A DNA stretch of 23,007 nt from UBA1149 sp963579235 (GCA_963579235.1 CAUZFM010000042.1:1-23007), one strand, 5' to 3'; shown: positions 1 through 7,170, counted from the stretch's first letter. The notes: generated from the sequence alone by a model not told the origin. Made by a program: numbers and translations.

Positions 1-278
1 GCGAGGTGCTGCTGCTCGGCCTGCTGCCGACGTCACTGGCATGGATGGCCCTGGCTGTTTGTTTTGACTACCTGCCGCACCGGCCCCACCTGGAGCGCAA
101 CCGCTACCTGGCCACGCGCGTAACCTTGTTTCCCGGCTTGAAGTACCTGCTGCTGTGGCAGAACTTTCACCTCGTACACCACCTCTACCCCACCATACCG
201 TTCTACCTTTACGAGCGTTGCTTTGAACGGGTACGCGGCGAACTCACCGACCACGGCTCGCTGATTACCGGGAGCTGA
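1..278 (+). CDS. Fatty acid desaturase / beta-carotene hydroxylase-type protein, C-terminal part
   Basis: The reading frame is open from the left edge, so only the last ~92 residues are present and the start lies outside the window. Visible are a hydrophobic segment (LLLGLLPTSLAWMALAVCF), then FDYLPHRPH, then the box HLVHHLYP, which matches the third histidine box (HxxHH) of membrane di-iron desaturases and hydroxylases. The combination of DYLPHRPH and an NFHLVHHLYP box resembles CrtR-type carotenoid hydroxylases as well as acyl-lipid desaturases. Such enzymes sit in the cytoplasmic membrane and use O2, with histidines binding two irons. The first two histidine boxes would lie upstream. Substrate cannot be decided from this fragment. 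It may be co-transcribed with the SDR that follows 61 bases later. Confidence 0.8.
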   Translation, partial: EVLLLGLLPTSLAWMALAVCFDYLPHRPHLERNRYLATRVTLFPGLKYLLLWQNFHLVHHLYPTIPFYLYERCFERVRGELTDHGSLITGS

Positions 279-339
279 CCGGGCGGCGCAGCGTCGCGAG
301 CCTTTCTTCGGCCGAGGCCACGTGGTTTGTTCAGCCGCA

Positions 340-1095
340 ATGGGATTTTTAGAGGACAAGACCGCAATCGTAACCGGCGCTGGCCAGGGCGTGGGGCGCG
401 GTATCGCGCTCGCCCTGGGCGACGCGGGGGCCCGGGTCGTGGTGGCCGGGCGCACGCTGGGCAAGCTGGCCGTCACCGTTGATCACATACAGGAGCGCGG
501 CGGAACGGCGGTGGCCGTTGAGGCCGACGTTCTCGAGCCTGCCGACATCGAACGGCTGGTGGCCACCACCCTGGCCGAGTACTCGGCCATAGACATACTG
601 GTCAACAACGCGCAGACGGTGCCGCTGGGCAAGCTCCTCGAGGTGGACGACGAAGAGTTCGAGCGCGGCTTTCGCAGCGGACCACTGGCAAGCCTGCGCC
701 TGATGCGCGCGTGCCACGACGAGCTACGCGGCGGCGGCGTGGTCATAAACCTGGGCAGTGGCTCGGCGCTGCGACCCGACCCCGACGGCCTGGGTGCCTA
801 CGCGGCCATCAAGGAAGCCACTCGCATGCTCACACGTGCCGCGGCCTGGGAGTGGGGGCCGATGGGCATACGCCTGCTCAACATCGTGCCACTGGCGGCC
901 TCACCGGGCATGGAGTGGTGGAAAGAAAACTTCAGCGACGAATACCAGGACATGCTCAGCAGTGTGCCGCTCGGACGCGTGGGCGACTGCGAGACCGACA
1001 TAGGCCGGGCGGTGGCCTGGATGTGCGGACCTGACGCGGGCTACATAACCGGCAGCACCATAATGCTCGACGGCGGGCAGGGCTGGCTGCGCTGA
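340..1095 (+). CDS. SDR family NAD(P)-dependent oxidoreductase
   Basis: A classical short-chain dehydrogenase/reductase of 251 residues, the usual family length. Residues 12-19 (TGAGQGVG) are the glycine-rich Rossmann motif that binds NAD(P). NNAQ at 89-92 stands in place of NNAG. A serine in LGSGS (140/142) and Y154-x3-K158 (YAAIK) form the catalytic set. The protein ends in the typical DGG...GWLR tail. A GTG at 322 would add six residues, but the ATG at 340 puts the family N-terminus (GFLEDKTAIVTG) right at the start. It is followed after 52 bases by a SnoaL-like gene on the same strand, a pairing common in catabolic clusters. The exact alcohol or ketone substrate is unknown. More than half of its isoleucines use AUA. 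Confidence 0.9.
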   Translation: MGFLEDKTAIVTGAGQGVGRGIALALGDAGARVVVAGRTLGKLAVTVDHIQERGGTAVAVEADVLEPADIERLVATTLAEYSAIDILVNNAQTVPLGKLLEVDDEEFERGFRSGPLASLRLMRACHDELRGGGVVINLGSGSALRPDPDGLGAYAAIKEATRMLTRAAAWEWGPMGIRLLNIVPLAASPGMEWWKENFSDEYQDMLSSVPLGRVGDCETDIGRAVAWMCGPDAGYITGSTIMLDGGQGWLR

Positions 1096-1147
1096 CGGCG
1101 ACGGCTGACTGCGCTACTCGAGCCGCCCACCTGGGAGAAAAAACGAG

Positions 1148-1627
1148 ATGCCACGATTCACTCGCGAAGAACTGGAAGAAGCGCTTGATATTTACCGCCG
1201 GGCGCGCGACCAGGCCTCGGAAAGCGGCGACTGGAAGCCCTGGGCCGCGCTGTTTACCGAAGACGCGGTGTACATCGAGCACGCCTACGGGGAGTTCAAC
1301 GGCCGCGCCGCCATAGAAGAATGGATCACGGGAGTGATGGCGCCTTTTCCCTGCATGACGTTTCCGCAGGACTGGGTGGCCTGGGACGAGGAGACCGGCG
1401 CCATTGTTTTTGAGTGCCGCAACTGCCTGCCCGAACCCTTCCGAAAAGACGGCAGGCCCTTCAGCTTTCCCAACTGGACGCGCCTGGTTTACGCGGGCAA
1501 CGGACTGTTCTCGTCAGAAGAGGACGTCTACAACCCGGCACGCGACGCGCCTGCCACCCTGAGCGCGTGGATAAAGGCCGGCGGCAGCTTCGAAAGCGGC
1601 GAGCAAGTGCTCATGCGCCACCGCTGA
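1148..1627 (+). CDS. SnoaL-like / nuclear transport factor 2 family protein
   Basis: A 159-residue protein with the pattern of the NTF2-like/SnoaL-like superfamily: an N-terminal helix (EELEEALDIYRRARDQASESGDW), then W..LFTEDAVYIEH.YGEFNGRAAIEEWI, then a run of beta strands. The family forms a cone-shaped alpha+beta barrel with a hydrophobic pocket. Members include ketosteroid isomerase, polyketide cyclases and limonene epoxide hydrolase relatives, as well as many proteins of unknown role. The purine-rich GGGAGAAAAAACGAG just upstream of the ATG serves as ribosome binding site. It sits 52 bases after the SDR and is probably in the same transcript. Catalytic function is not assignable; a small-molecule isomerase, cyclase or hydrolase is the plausible range. 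Confidence 0.8.
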   Translation: MPRFTREELEEALDIYRRARDQASESGDWKPWAALFTEDAVYIEHAYGEFNGRAAIEEWITGVMAPFPCMTFPQDWVAWDEETGAIVFECRNCLPEPFRKDGRPFSFPNWTRLVYAGNGLFSSEEDVYNPARDAPATLSAWIKAGGSFESGEQVLMRHR

Positions 1628-1660
1628 TCGCTACCCTGCTACCCCTTACGCAATTGGAGC

Positions 1661-1680
1661 GTACCCCCTTCAGGGGGACC
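1661..1680. terminator. Candidate short hairpin between convergent genes
   Basis: CCCCC at 1664-1668 and GGGGG at 1673-1677 can pair around a TTCA loop. The hairpin lies in the 42-base gap between the SnoaL-like gene (+) and the lipoprotein gene (-) and overlaps the latter's stop codon. There is no strong T-run, so termination activity is uncertain. Confidence 0.3.
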
Positions 1681-2332
1681 AGGTTTCACCCGTGCGCATG
1701 GCCGCGAAGCAGGCCGGGTGAAAGCGCAGCGATTCGAGTATGTCGATCATCTCGGGCGTAGGCCCGAAGTAGTCGGCCTCAACCTCGGTGGTGGCCCAGT
1801 CAAAGCTCAGCACCCAGGGGTCCATCCACAGGCTGGCTACAACGTGGCGTTGGTCATCCGGGGCCCGGCTGCCGGCTCCTCGTCGATTGCCCGCGCGCCC
1901 TTCCCAGGCCCACTGCATCCAGATGCCGTTGTCGTCCTCGGCCAGCTTGGGCGACTCCACCGACTGGAACTGGAACAACGGCTTGATGAACTCCGCCTCG
2001 GCCCCGATGAAAGCCCGCAATGCGTCCTCGGGCTCCATGCCTCCAACGGCAAAACCCACGTCGCGGTTATCGACAAAATAGACCCTGAGCACGCCATCCA
2101 AGCGGGAGAACTGAGCCCAGTCGGGTTTAGATTCTTCCAGGCTCCAATCGGGGTCGGCCAACTCCAGCGAGTAGCAGGGTCGTGCACCATGGTTGTGGGC
2201 ATAGCCCATTCCCTGCTCTCTTATCTGCACAAAATGACTGGGCGCCACCGCCTCGGGCTTCGCCCTGGCCGAGCAACCCGCTGCCGCCAGTGCCAACACC
2301 AGCAAACCGGCTATCCGAAATCCGTCCGTCAC
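1670..2332 (-). CDS. Putative lipoprotein of unknown function
   Basis: From the GTG at 2332 the protein has 220 residues and begins with a textbook lipoprotein signal: MTDGFR, a hydrophobic stretch IAGLLVLALAAAG, and a lipobox ending LAAAGC with Cys20 as the lipidation site. AGGTGG sits just upstream of this GTG. The frame stays open to a start at 2443, but that would place 37 residues, partly from a degenerate DNA repeat, ahead of the signal, so I prefer 2332. The mature part is rich in W, D and E (SRLDGVLRVYFVDNRDVGFAVGGMEPEDAL; WVLSFDWATTEVEADYFGPTPEMIDILESLRF) and looks like a small alpha/beta domain. I do not recognise the family. It is probably anchored to the inner or outer membrane, facing the periplasm. 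It converges with the SnoaL-like gene. Confidence 0.7.
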   Translation of the reverse strand: MTDGFRIAGLLVLALAAAGCSARAKPEAVAPSHFVQIREQGMGYAHNHGARPCYSLELADPDWSLEESKPDWAQFSRLDGVLRVYFVDNRDVGFAVGGMEPEDALRAFIGAEAEFIKPLFQFQSVESPKLAEDDNGIWMQWAWEGRAGNRRGAGSRAPDDQRHVVASLWMDPWVLSFDWATTEVEADYFGPTPEMIDILESLRFHPACFAAMRTGETWSP

Positions 2333-2413
2333 CCACCTGCCAGTGAGCCACCCATCGTCTACCTTGCAATAAATTGCCACGTTACCGCCTCCGCTCCCCT
2401 GGCCGTCTACCGA

Positions 2414-2495
2414 CCTGCTACCCATCATCGCCCGCGTGCCCATCGCGGGCAGTATCCATCACCGGCCAGTATCCACTGCCGGCGCATGCCCATTG
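2414..2495. repeat. Degenerate tandem repeat (five ~16-17 bp units) beside tRNA-Ser
   Basis: Read on the minus strand, five imperfect units follow one another directly: 2495-2479, 2478-2462, 2461-2446, 2445-2431 and 2430-2414. Each has a core like rATGGgyA followed by a GC-rich tail. Examples are CAGTGGATACTGGCCGG (2478-2462) and CAATGGGCATGCGCCGG (2495-2479). The array begins 12 bases beyond the CCA end of the tRNA. Short related sequences (gccgtYtaccgac) flank it on both sides, at about 2403 and 2494. Function is unknown; it could fold in the tRNA precursor trailer or be a decayed duplication. Confidence 0.6.
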
Positions 2496-2507
2496 CCGTT
2501 TACCGAC

Positions 2508-2599
<92 letters not shown>

Positions 2600-2840
2600 A
2601 CTGATAACGATACGCGCCAAAACGGGCAGTCAGCCATCAGGATAGCGCAAGGCGGCGTGGCCACAAGGGGGCCATACAATCAGAACAGCGTCACCGAGTC
2701 ATTTTTTTCACGCTGCCTGGATGCGCCCGCTGGCCCGCAGACCGCATAAACCGCGCTGTTGCGGTGCCGAGGGCGATGGCACGGGCATTGCTCTACCCCT
2801 GCTGGCCGCGGCCGCAACGCAACAGGGAGAGTCAAGCAAC

Positions 2841-3383
2841 ATGGAACAACGCATGGTACGGGCAGGCGCAGCCCCGCAACCGGCCGCAAAACACGAACGA
2901 CGGTCAACCGGCGCGCGCATACTCAAACTCGACGCGGCCCGCCGCCGCCTCGTAAGCGGGCAGTTTGTGCCGCCCCGAGCGAGCTCGCCCGCCGGTGCTG
3001 ACCCATCGGCCAGTCCCGGCTCCAGCCATCCCGAAGCACTGCAGGTCACGCCCGAAGCCCGGGAGCTGCTGCGCCTTAACGTCAATCGCTACAGCACCGA
3101 ACTCATAGCCAGGGCCCGGCGGTTGTCGACCAGCGGAGAAATAGAGGGCCAGCACGTGGAGCTGGCTGAAGCCTACCGAATGGTGGAAGAATCGGCCGTG
3201 CCCGCTCAGCCGCGGCACAGACTGTTGGCCGTGGAAGGCCTGCAACTGACCTGCGCGGCTGTCTGCGGGGCGCTTGCCACCAGCCCGGCGCTGCTGGAGC
3301 CCTTCGGGCTGCTGCCGCTGCTGCTGGCCGTGTCTGGCACGGCGGTGCTGTTTATTACGCGCGAGGTTCTCGAACGGCACTGA
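2841..3383 (+). CDS. Small membrane protein with a histone-fold-like segment
   Basis: The ATG at 2841 follows AGGGAGAGTCAAGCAAC, a good ribosome binding site, and gives 180 residues; upstream in-frame starts lack this. Residues 1-66 are basic, then Pro/Ser-rich and probably disordered. Residues 68-115 read LQVTPEARELLRLNV...YSTELIARARRLS...IEGQHVELAEAYRM. This follows the archaeal histone pattern: V[ST]xxA, a long helix 2, a loop, then IxxxH/DVELA leading into helix 3. Residues about 132-150 and 154-172 form two hydrophobic helices, and the tail is TREVLERH. If the fold is real, this is a membrane-tethered histone-like protein that might dimerise or hold DNA at the membrane. A plain helical membrane protein is the alternative. 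The domain assignment is my inference from motif spacing. Confidence 0.6.
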   Translation: MEQRMVRAGAAPQPAAKHERRSTGARILKLDAARRRLVSGQFVPPRASSPAGADPSASPGSSHPEALQVTPEARELLRLNVNRYSTELIARARRLSTSGEIEGQHVELAEAYRMVEESAVPAQPRHRLLAVEGLQLTCAAVCGALATSPALLEPFGLLPLLLAVSGTAVLFITREVLERH

Positions 3384-3397
3384 GCGCCGCGCCCGGG

Positions 3398-4090
3398 TCA
3401 GACTACGGGCCGCAATCCGCGACCGGTGGGGCCCACAGGTGGCTGGTCGCTACCGTCGCCGTCAACGTCGCCCTCGCCACGCAGCTTGATCAGCTTGTTG
3501 CCGCCCTTTGCTGTAGCGCGCGAATCGGCACCGCCCTTGACCAACCTCAGCGCCGCGCGTGCCTTCTCGTTTATCTTTATGCGACCGGTCTGGGCGAGGC
3601 CAACGCCTGCCGCCTGGGAGATCAAATTCCACCCATCACGAAAGCGCGCGTACTTGCCGCGGTACTGCCTCGTGCTTCCAGCCCGCGTTGAAGAGCAGAA
3701 CGTGAGTCCGGTCACCGCCTCCCAGGGAATGACAAAGACACTGAGGTCGCCGCGAACAGCAGTATCGTCGCCCACGGGGGCAAGCAGGCAGATAAAAAAA
3801 TCGCAGTAGCGCACGTCCATCTTGCCGTGGCGGTGGAAGTTGAAAGTCCAGCGCTTGTAGACATAGCGCGACACCTCGCCGTTGCGCTTGGTGTAGACCT
3901 GCTCACGGTCCGAGGTGGGAAAAGCATAGCGCACGGCCAACCGCACCTGCCCCCCGACAAGAAAATCGTAACCGTCCCTGTAATCCAGTGCCTTCTTGGC
4001 GTCCAGACCCATGGCCTTTAACGCCGTCTCGCATATGCCTGCCGCCTTTGCATGCGTCAGGCTCGGAACCCTGAGCTCGCTCTTAATCAC
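3398..4090 (-). CDS. Unknown protein, possible degenerate PD-(D/E)XK-like nuclease fold
   Basis: The GTG at 4090 with GAGG seven bases upstream gives 230 residues. The longer in-frame extension to 4261 is Cys/Trp-rich, unlike the rest, and crosses a likely promoter element. The N-terminal half resembles group-I-intron-associated or restriction-like endonucleases: a helix with E21, then YDFLVGGQVRLAVRYAF (41-57), where D42 and the strand ending AVR54 take the place of the usual D...(E/Q)VK. Next come KRNGEVSRYVYKRWTFNF and MDVRYCDFFICLLAP, another strand pattern common in that fold. The catalytic lysine appears as arginine, so activity is doubtful. The C-terminal third (KINEKARAALRLVKGG...) is basic and then low complexity. 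No family is recognised with certainty. It is convergent with the histone-fold-like gene and shares an upstream element with the TetR gene. Confidence 0.55.
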   Translation of the reverse strand: MIKSELRVPSLTHAKAAGICETALKAMGLDAKKALDYRDGYDFLVGGQVRLAVRYAFPTSDREQVYTKRNGEVSRYVYKRWTFNFHRHGKMDVRYCDFFICLLAPVGDDTAVRGDLSVFVIPWEAVTGLTFCSSTRAGSTRQYRGKYARFRDGWNLISQAAGVGLAQTGRIKINEKARAALRLVKGGADSRATAKGGNKLIKLRGEGDVDGDGSDQPPVGPTGRGLRPVV

Positions 4091-4237
4091 ACCACATCCT
4101 CGTCCGCCTCCCTTCCCCGCAACCGGAAAGAAGGGCCAATTACCACACCAGGCAGCGACGCCGCTCAAGAAATGCGGGCTCAAGAATGAAGCGCCTCTGC
4201 TGGATGTGTTTACTACTATAACAGTCCAACACAGCCA

Positions 4238-4258
4238 AGCCCTCAAGCAAGTTGAACA
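4238..4258 (-). promoter_or_regulatory. Copy A of a shared ~20-bp upstream element (candidate operator)
   Basis: This 21-base stretch (+ strand starts AGCCCTCA, ends GTTGAACA) is almost identical to 4971-4990, with one extra A and one A-to-G change. It lies about 148 bases upstream of the start at 4090 and 58 bases past the stop of the TetR gene. It contains the inverted arms TCAA...TTGA around a five-base centre, which suits binding by a dimeric regulator. The local TetR protein is the natural candidate, but this is inference. Confidence 0.5.
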
Positions 4259-4315
4259 CAATGATAATTGTTTGAAGTAGAGCGCCCGGGCCGGCAGGCG
4301 ATCAGGCGGCCGCGA

Positions 4316-4948
4316 TCAATCAGTGCCCAGGAGGCGATTCACGGTGGCTTCGGCCGCCGGTATGCCGGCAGCCACGTCGGGTGGGTCATTGCGTGCAGCA
4401 GCCATCAGAAAGGAGTGGGGCACGCCCAGGATAACCGCCGCAAGTTCTTGCGCTGACACGCCTTTTTTGAATATCCCCTCGTCCATACCGGCCTGGCATA
4501 TGTCGACCAGTTGGGCCTCGAAGCCCGACAACCGTTCGCCTACTTCGACGGCCAGCTTGGCCCGTAGCTCCCACTGAAAACCGTTAGTGGCCGATATGTA
4601 GATCTTCATCGCGTTCTCAATACGGGAGAAGTGCTCCAGGTGCCCGCGCACAACGGCCAGTACCTGCTCGCGCGGACCGCGGGCCTCGCCCAGCAATAGC
4701 TCGATCGTGTCGAGAAACTCGCCCTGAGAACGTGAAACAACAGCAGTGTAGACCTCTTCTTTACTGTGAAAAAGATTGTACAGCGTCCCCACGCTGATCT
4801 CGGCGCGAGTGGCGATCTCTTCGACAGACACATGCCCGAAGCTCTTCTCCGAAAACACATCCATGGCAGCGTCCAGGACAATATTGAGCCTGAACTGGAG
4901 CTCGCGCTCTTTGCGCGACAGTTTTCGTCCCTGTTCTTGGTCAGCCAT
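4316..4948 (-). CDS. TetR/AcrR family transcriptional regulator
   Basis: The ATG at 4948 gives 210 residues; a TTG at 4957 is possible but its spacing to GAGG is too short. The N-terminal DNA-binding domain is clear: LNIVLDAAMDVFSEKSFGHVSVEEIATRAEISVGTLYNLF, with the helix-turn-helix at about 41-60. This is followed by the FHSKEEVYTAV segment usual in the family. The C-terminal part (about 80-210) is the variable helical ligand-binding and dimerisation domain. TetR proteins are typically repressors released by a small ligand. The closely matching elements at 4971-4990, 25 bases upstream of its own start, and 4238-4258, ahead of the next minus-strand gene, suggest autoregulation plus control of that gene. 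Confidence 0.9.
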   Translation of the reverse strand: MADQEQGRKLSRKERELQFRLNIVLDAAMDVFSEKSFGHVSVEEIATRAEISVGTLYNLFHSKEEVYTAVVSRSQGEFLDTIELLLGEARGPREQVLAVVRGHLEHFSRIENAMKIYISATNGFQWELRAKLAVEVGERLSGFEAQLVDICQAGMDEGIFKKGVSAQELAAVILGVPHSFLMAAARNDPPDVAAGIPAAEATVNRLLGTD

Positions 4949-4970
4949 GAAACTCAAGTGCCTCGCCCCC

Positions 4971-4990
4971 AGCCCTCAGCAGGTTGAACA
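4971..4990 (-). promoter_or_regulatory. Copy B of the shared upstream element (candidate TetR operator)
   Basis: AGCCCTCAGCAGGTTGAACA on the + strand matches 4238-4258 in all but two positions. It ends 22 bases upstream of the TetR start codon at 4948, a normal place for an autoregulatory operator or promoter core. Confidence 0.5.
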
Positions 4991-5382
4991 AGATTACAAA
5001 CTATAGCCGCTCCCTCTAAATTGTGTCAAGCGCGTGGCTAGTCGTTGTTTCTAAAATGCACCAGGCATGGGGTATCGGGCGATTCTGCAAGAATCCGCTC
5101 TGCCGTCGCGGGGATGCAATAAGGCCCCCTACCCACCCGAACGGGTGAGTCCGCCCCCCCTGAATGGCCAGCCCGACACGAAGAAGCCACGACAGCAAGT
5201 AGGGCACACGACCGAATCCAGACAGTAAAAGCTTGTTTCTCGCGCCCTGCCGGGCCGCTCCCGGAAGGGGGTGCGGGGTCTGGACGGCTCGGCCAGGTGA
5301 CCGTCGCCGGTCCGGTTGGCCCCCGGTTGGCCCCCGATCGGGGAAGGTCGATAGCGGCACAGTTCTTGGACAACCCCCTCCC
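4991..5382. other. Gene-free divergent region between TetR and a hypothetical gene
   Basis: About 390 bases contain no ORF I can support; a 195-codon minus-strand frame across the right part has low-complexity content and looks spurious. Visible elements are a 14-bp palindrome CACCCGAACGGGTG at 5134-5147, the nested stem at 5217-5284 (listed separately), and a perfect 11-bp tandem duplication GGTTGGCCCCC at 5314-5324 and 5325-5335. Promoters for the flanking divergent genes must lie here, but no strong consensus stands out. Confidence 0.6.
5217..5284. ncRNA. Candidate structured RNA or 5' leader element
   Basis: TCCAGAC (5217-5223) can pair with GTCTGGA (5278-5284). Inside, CGC/GCG, CCCT/AGGG and CCGGG/CCCGG (5241-5275) can form a stacked hairpin with a CCGCT loop. 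The element lies about 100 bases upstream of the gene at 5383. Either strand could carry it. No known riboswitch or small RNA family is recognised, and GC-rich DNA often shows chance stems. Confidence 0.3.
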
Positions 5383-6123
5383 ATGAACCGAAGTAGCAAT
5401 GAGTCCGCTCCGTCGACCGCAAGCAAGAACGCTTCCGCCTCCAGCGAAGCGCCCTCTAGCCGTGGTTCTTCGAACGGAGACTCCCCTAACGGCGGCCCGT
5501 CAACCGGCAACGGCTCTGCGAGAAAGGGCATGCAGGCACCCGGCAAGAGACGCAGCCCGCGCCGCCACGAGCCCGACGCGCTGAGCGGCAACTTCATACT
5601 CATGCCGTCGCTGCTCGATCACTTGAGCCCCGACCTCACCCTGCCCGAACAGTACTTTGCCTCCCAGTTAAACGACGACGCCATGGGACCCGAGCGGGCA
5701 CTGATGTACGCGGTGCTCAAGGACGGTATACGCTGCTTTTACAAGCACACAGGCGCCAACCGACTGAGGTACCGCCGCATGTCCGACGAGGCCGAAACCT
5801 GGATAACAGAAGACTGCTGGGAATACCCTTTTTCGTTCCGCACGGTCTGCGACACACTCAACATCGATGGCGTGGCGCTCAGAGAACAACTCATGAAGTG
5901 GAAGCGCGCAGAGTTCAACCGGCGCAATACCACCGGCGATACCCACTCGGTGCAGGTGGGACGCAGCCCTTTCCCGACCCCTTCGCTGGGCAACATGGAG
6001 GGAGCGCTCAAGGTGCCTGTCACCGACGCCGAAGCCGCTGAGATGCCATCAGGCGTTGAGCTGGACGACGACGAGGGGCTGGGCGTTGAGCTCGTCAGCC
6101 TCGAAGATATAGACGAGAACTAG
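5383..6123 (+). CDS. Conserved-looking hypothetical protein with Ser-rich N-terminus and acidic tail
   Basis: The ATG at 5383 gives 246 residues. Residues 1-60 are low complexity, rich in Ser, Asn, Gly and Pro, ending in a basic patch (KRRSPRRH). A compact central part (about 102-175) looks folded: PERALMYAVLKDGIRCFYKH, then EAETWITEDCWEYPFSFRTVCDTLNIDGVALREQLMKWK. The second half of this reads like a helix-turn-helix-like helical module (SFRTVCDTLNIDGVALREQL). I recall similar cores in unnamed proteins of deltaproteobacteria, but no function. The C-terminus (GVELDDDEGLGVELVSLEDIDEN) is strongly acidic. A second ATG at 5530 would remove the disordered stretch. It is followed 75 bases later by the AttH-like gene. 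A regulatory or adaptor role is possible but unproven. Confidence 0.7.
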   Translation: MNRSSNESAPSTASKNASASSEAPSSRGSSNGDSPNGGPSTGNGSARKGMQAPGKRRSPRRHEPDALSGNFILMPSLLDHLSPDLTLPEQYFASQLNDDAMGPERALMYAVLKDGIRCFYKHTGANRLRYRRMSDEAETWITEDCWEYPFSFRTVCDTLNIDGVALREQLMKWKRAEFNRRNTTGDTHSVQVGRSPFPTPSLGNMEGALKVPVTDAEAAEMPSGVELDDDEGLGVELVSLEDIDEN

Positions 6124-6198
6124 AGCTACTCGCCAGCGTGTGCGTGGCTCGCGCGCCGCTGCCTCGACTGGACTACGCGGGCGGGCTAACAAGTGTGC

Positions 6199-7170
6199 AT
6201 GACACTCACGCTTGGCAACATCAGCCCCGCCGACGACTACACCCACCCACTGGGCCCCGAGCCCAACTTCAACGAGAGCATGTACTTCAACTTCTTCGAC
6301 CGCGATCGCGGCGTGGGAGGTTTCGTGCGCCTGGGCAACCGCGCCAACGAGGGCCGTGCCGAGATGACGGTCACCGTCTACCTGCCCGACGGGCGAGTGC
6401 TGTTCAACTTTGCGAGACCTGCCATCGACAACAACGATTCGTTCGAGGCCGGCGGCATGTGCTTCACCGTGGTCGAGCCAGGCCATCACCTGCGCACGAC
6501 TTACAACGGGCAGGTGGTAGAGCTCGCCGATCCCACGCAAATGGCCGAACCCCGCCGCGCGTTTACCGACAACCCATCGCGGCCACTGTCACTCGAACTC
6601 GATCACGTTGCGGTCGGACCCATGTACGGTAGTTCGGGTGACAAGAGCGAAGACAAACTCCCCGATGACCAGCAATTTGCCAAGGCGCACTACGAACAGC
6701 ACATGCGGGTGAGCGGCCGCTTGCTGCTAGGGGACGAAACGGTGGAGATCAATGGGCACGGCCTGCGCGACCACAGCTGGGGACCGCGCTACTGGCAAGC
6801 CATCGAAGGCTACGAGTGGCTCACCATGAACTTCGGCGACGACCTTGGTGCCATGGTCAGCATTATCCGCCGTGGCCCCGACGACATCCGTCTCGGCGGC
6901 GTAGTGGTTGAGGGTGACAAGGTCGATCGCGTTACCGGGGTAGAAATAGACGCCGACTACGAGGCCAACGGCCTGTACCACCGCGCGCTGCGCGTGCACA
7001 TCGCCACCGCGTCGGGCCGCGAGTTCGACATCAACGGCGAGGTAAAAGGTTTCATACCGCTGCGCAACCGCCGGGGTGGAATGACCACGCACATAGGCGA
7101 AGGCATGACCGAGTGGACTATGAACGGTCGCACCGGCTACGGCCTGTCCGAATTCCTACGCCAGGGCTGA
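6199..7170 (+). CDS. AttH/CrtC-like (DUF7064-type) lipocalin-like protein
   Basis: A 323-residue soluble protein from the ATG at 6199; a GTG at 6193 would add two residues. The motif GHGLRDHSWGPRYW (about 186-199) is the hallmark of the AttH/CrtC-like group, which includes hydroxyneurosporene hydratase CrtC and many uncharacterised proteins, and folds as a double lipocalin-like beta barrel. The rest is rich in beta strands, consistent with this. The barrel binds hydrophobic molecules such as terpenoids or carotenoids. Whether it is an enzyme here is unknown. Similar proteins often sit near acyl-CoA and P450 genes in lipid-degrading bacteria, as this one does. It is convergent with the P450 gene downstream, with 33 bases between them. 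Confidence 0.75.
   Translation: MTLTLGNISPADDYTHPLGPEPNFNESMYFNFFDRDRGVGGFVRLGNRANEGRAEMTVTVYLPDGRVLFNFARPAIDNNDSFEAGGMCFTVVEPGHHLRTTYNGQVVELADPTQMAEPRRAFTDNPSRPLSLELDHVAVGPMYGSSGDKSEDKLPDDQQFAKAHYEQHMRVSGRLLLGDETVEINGHGLRDHSWGPRYWQAIEGYEWLTMNFGDDLGAMVSIIRRGPDDIRLGGVVVEGDKVDRVTGVEIDADYEANGLYHRALRVHIATASGREFDINGEVKGFIPLRNRRGGMTTHIGEGMTEWTMNGRTGYGLSEFLRQG

Noticed and set aside
2414..2495. Repeat array considered as a CRISPR
   Set aside because: Units are 16-17 bp, abutting and imperfect, without spacers or cas genes.
2688..2717. T-run with flanking CAGCGT/ACGCTG as an intrinsic terminator
   Set aside because: The seven Ts lie in the loop between the arms, not after a stem, so it does not have terminator geometry.
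5016..5603. 195-codon minus-strand frame across the gene-free region
   Set aside because: Low-complexity product, covers the start of the gene at 5383, no ribosome binding site, no domain.
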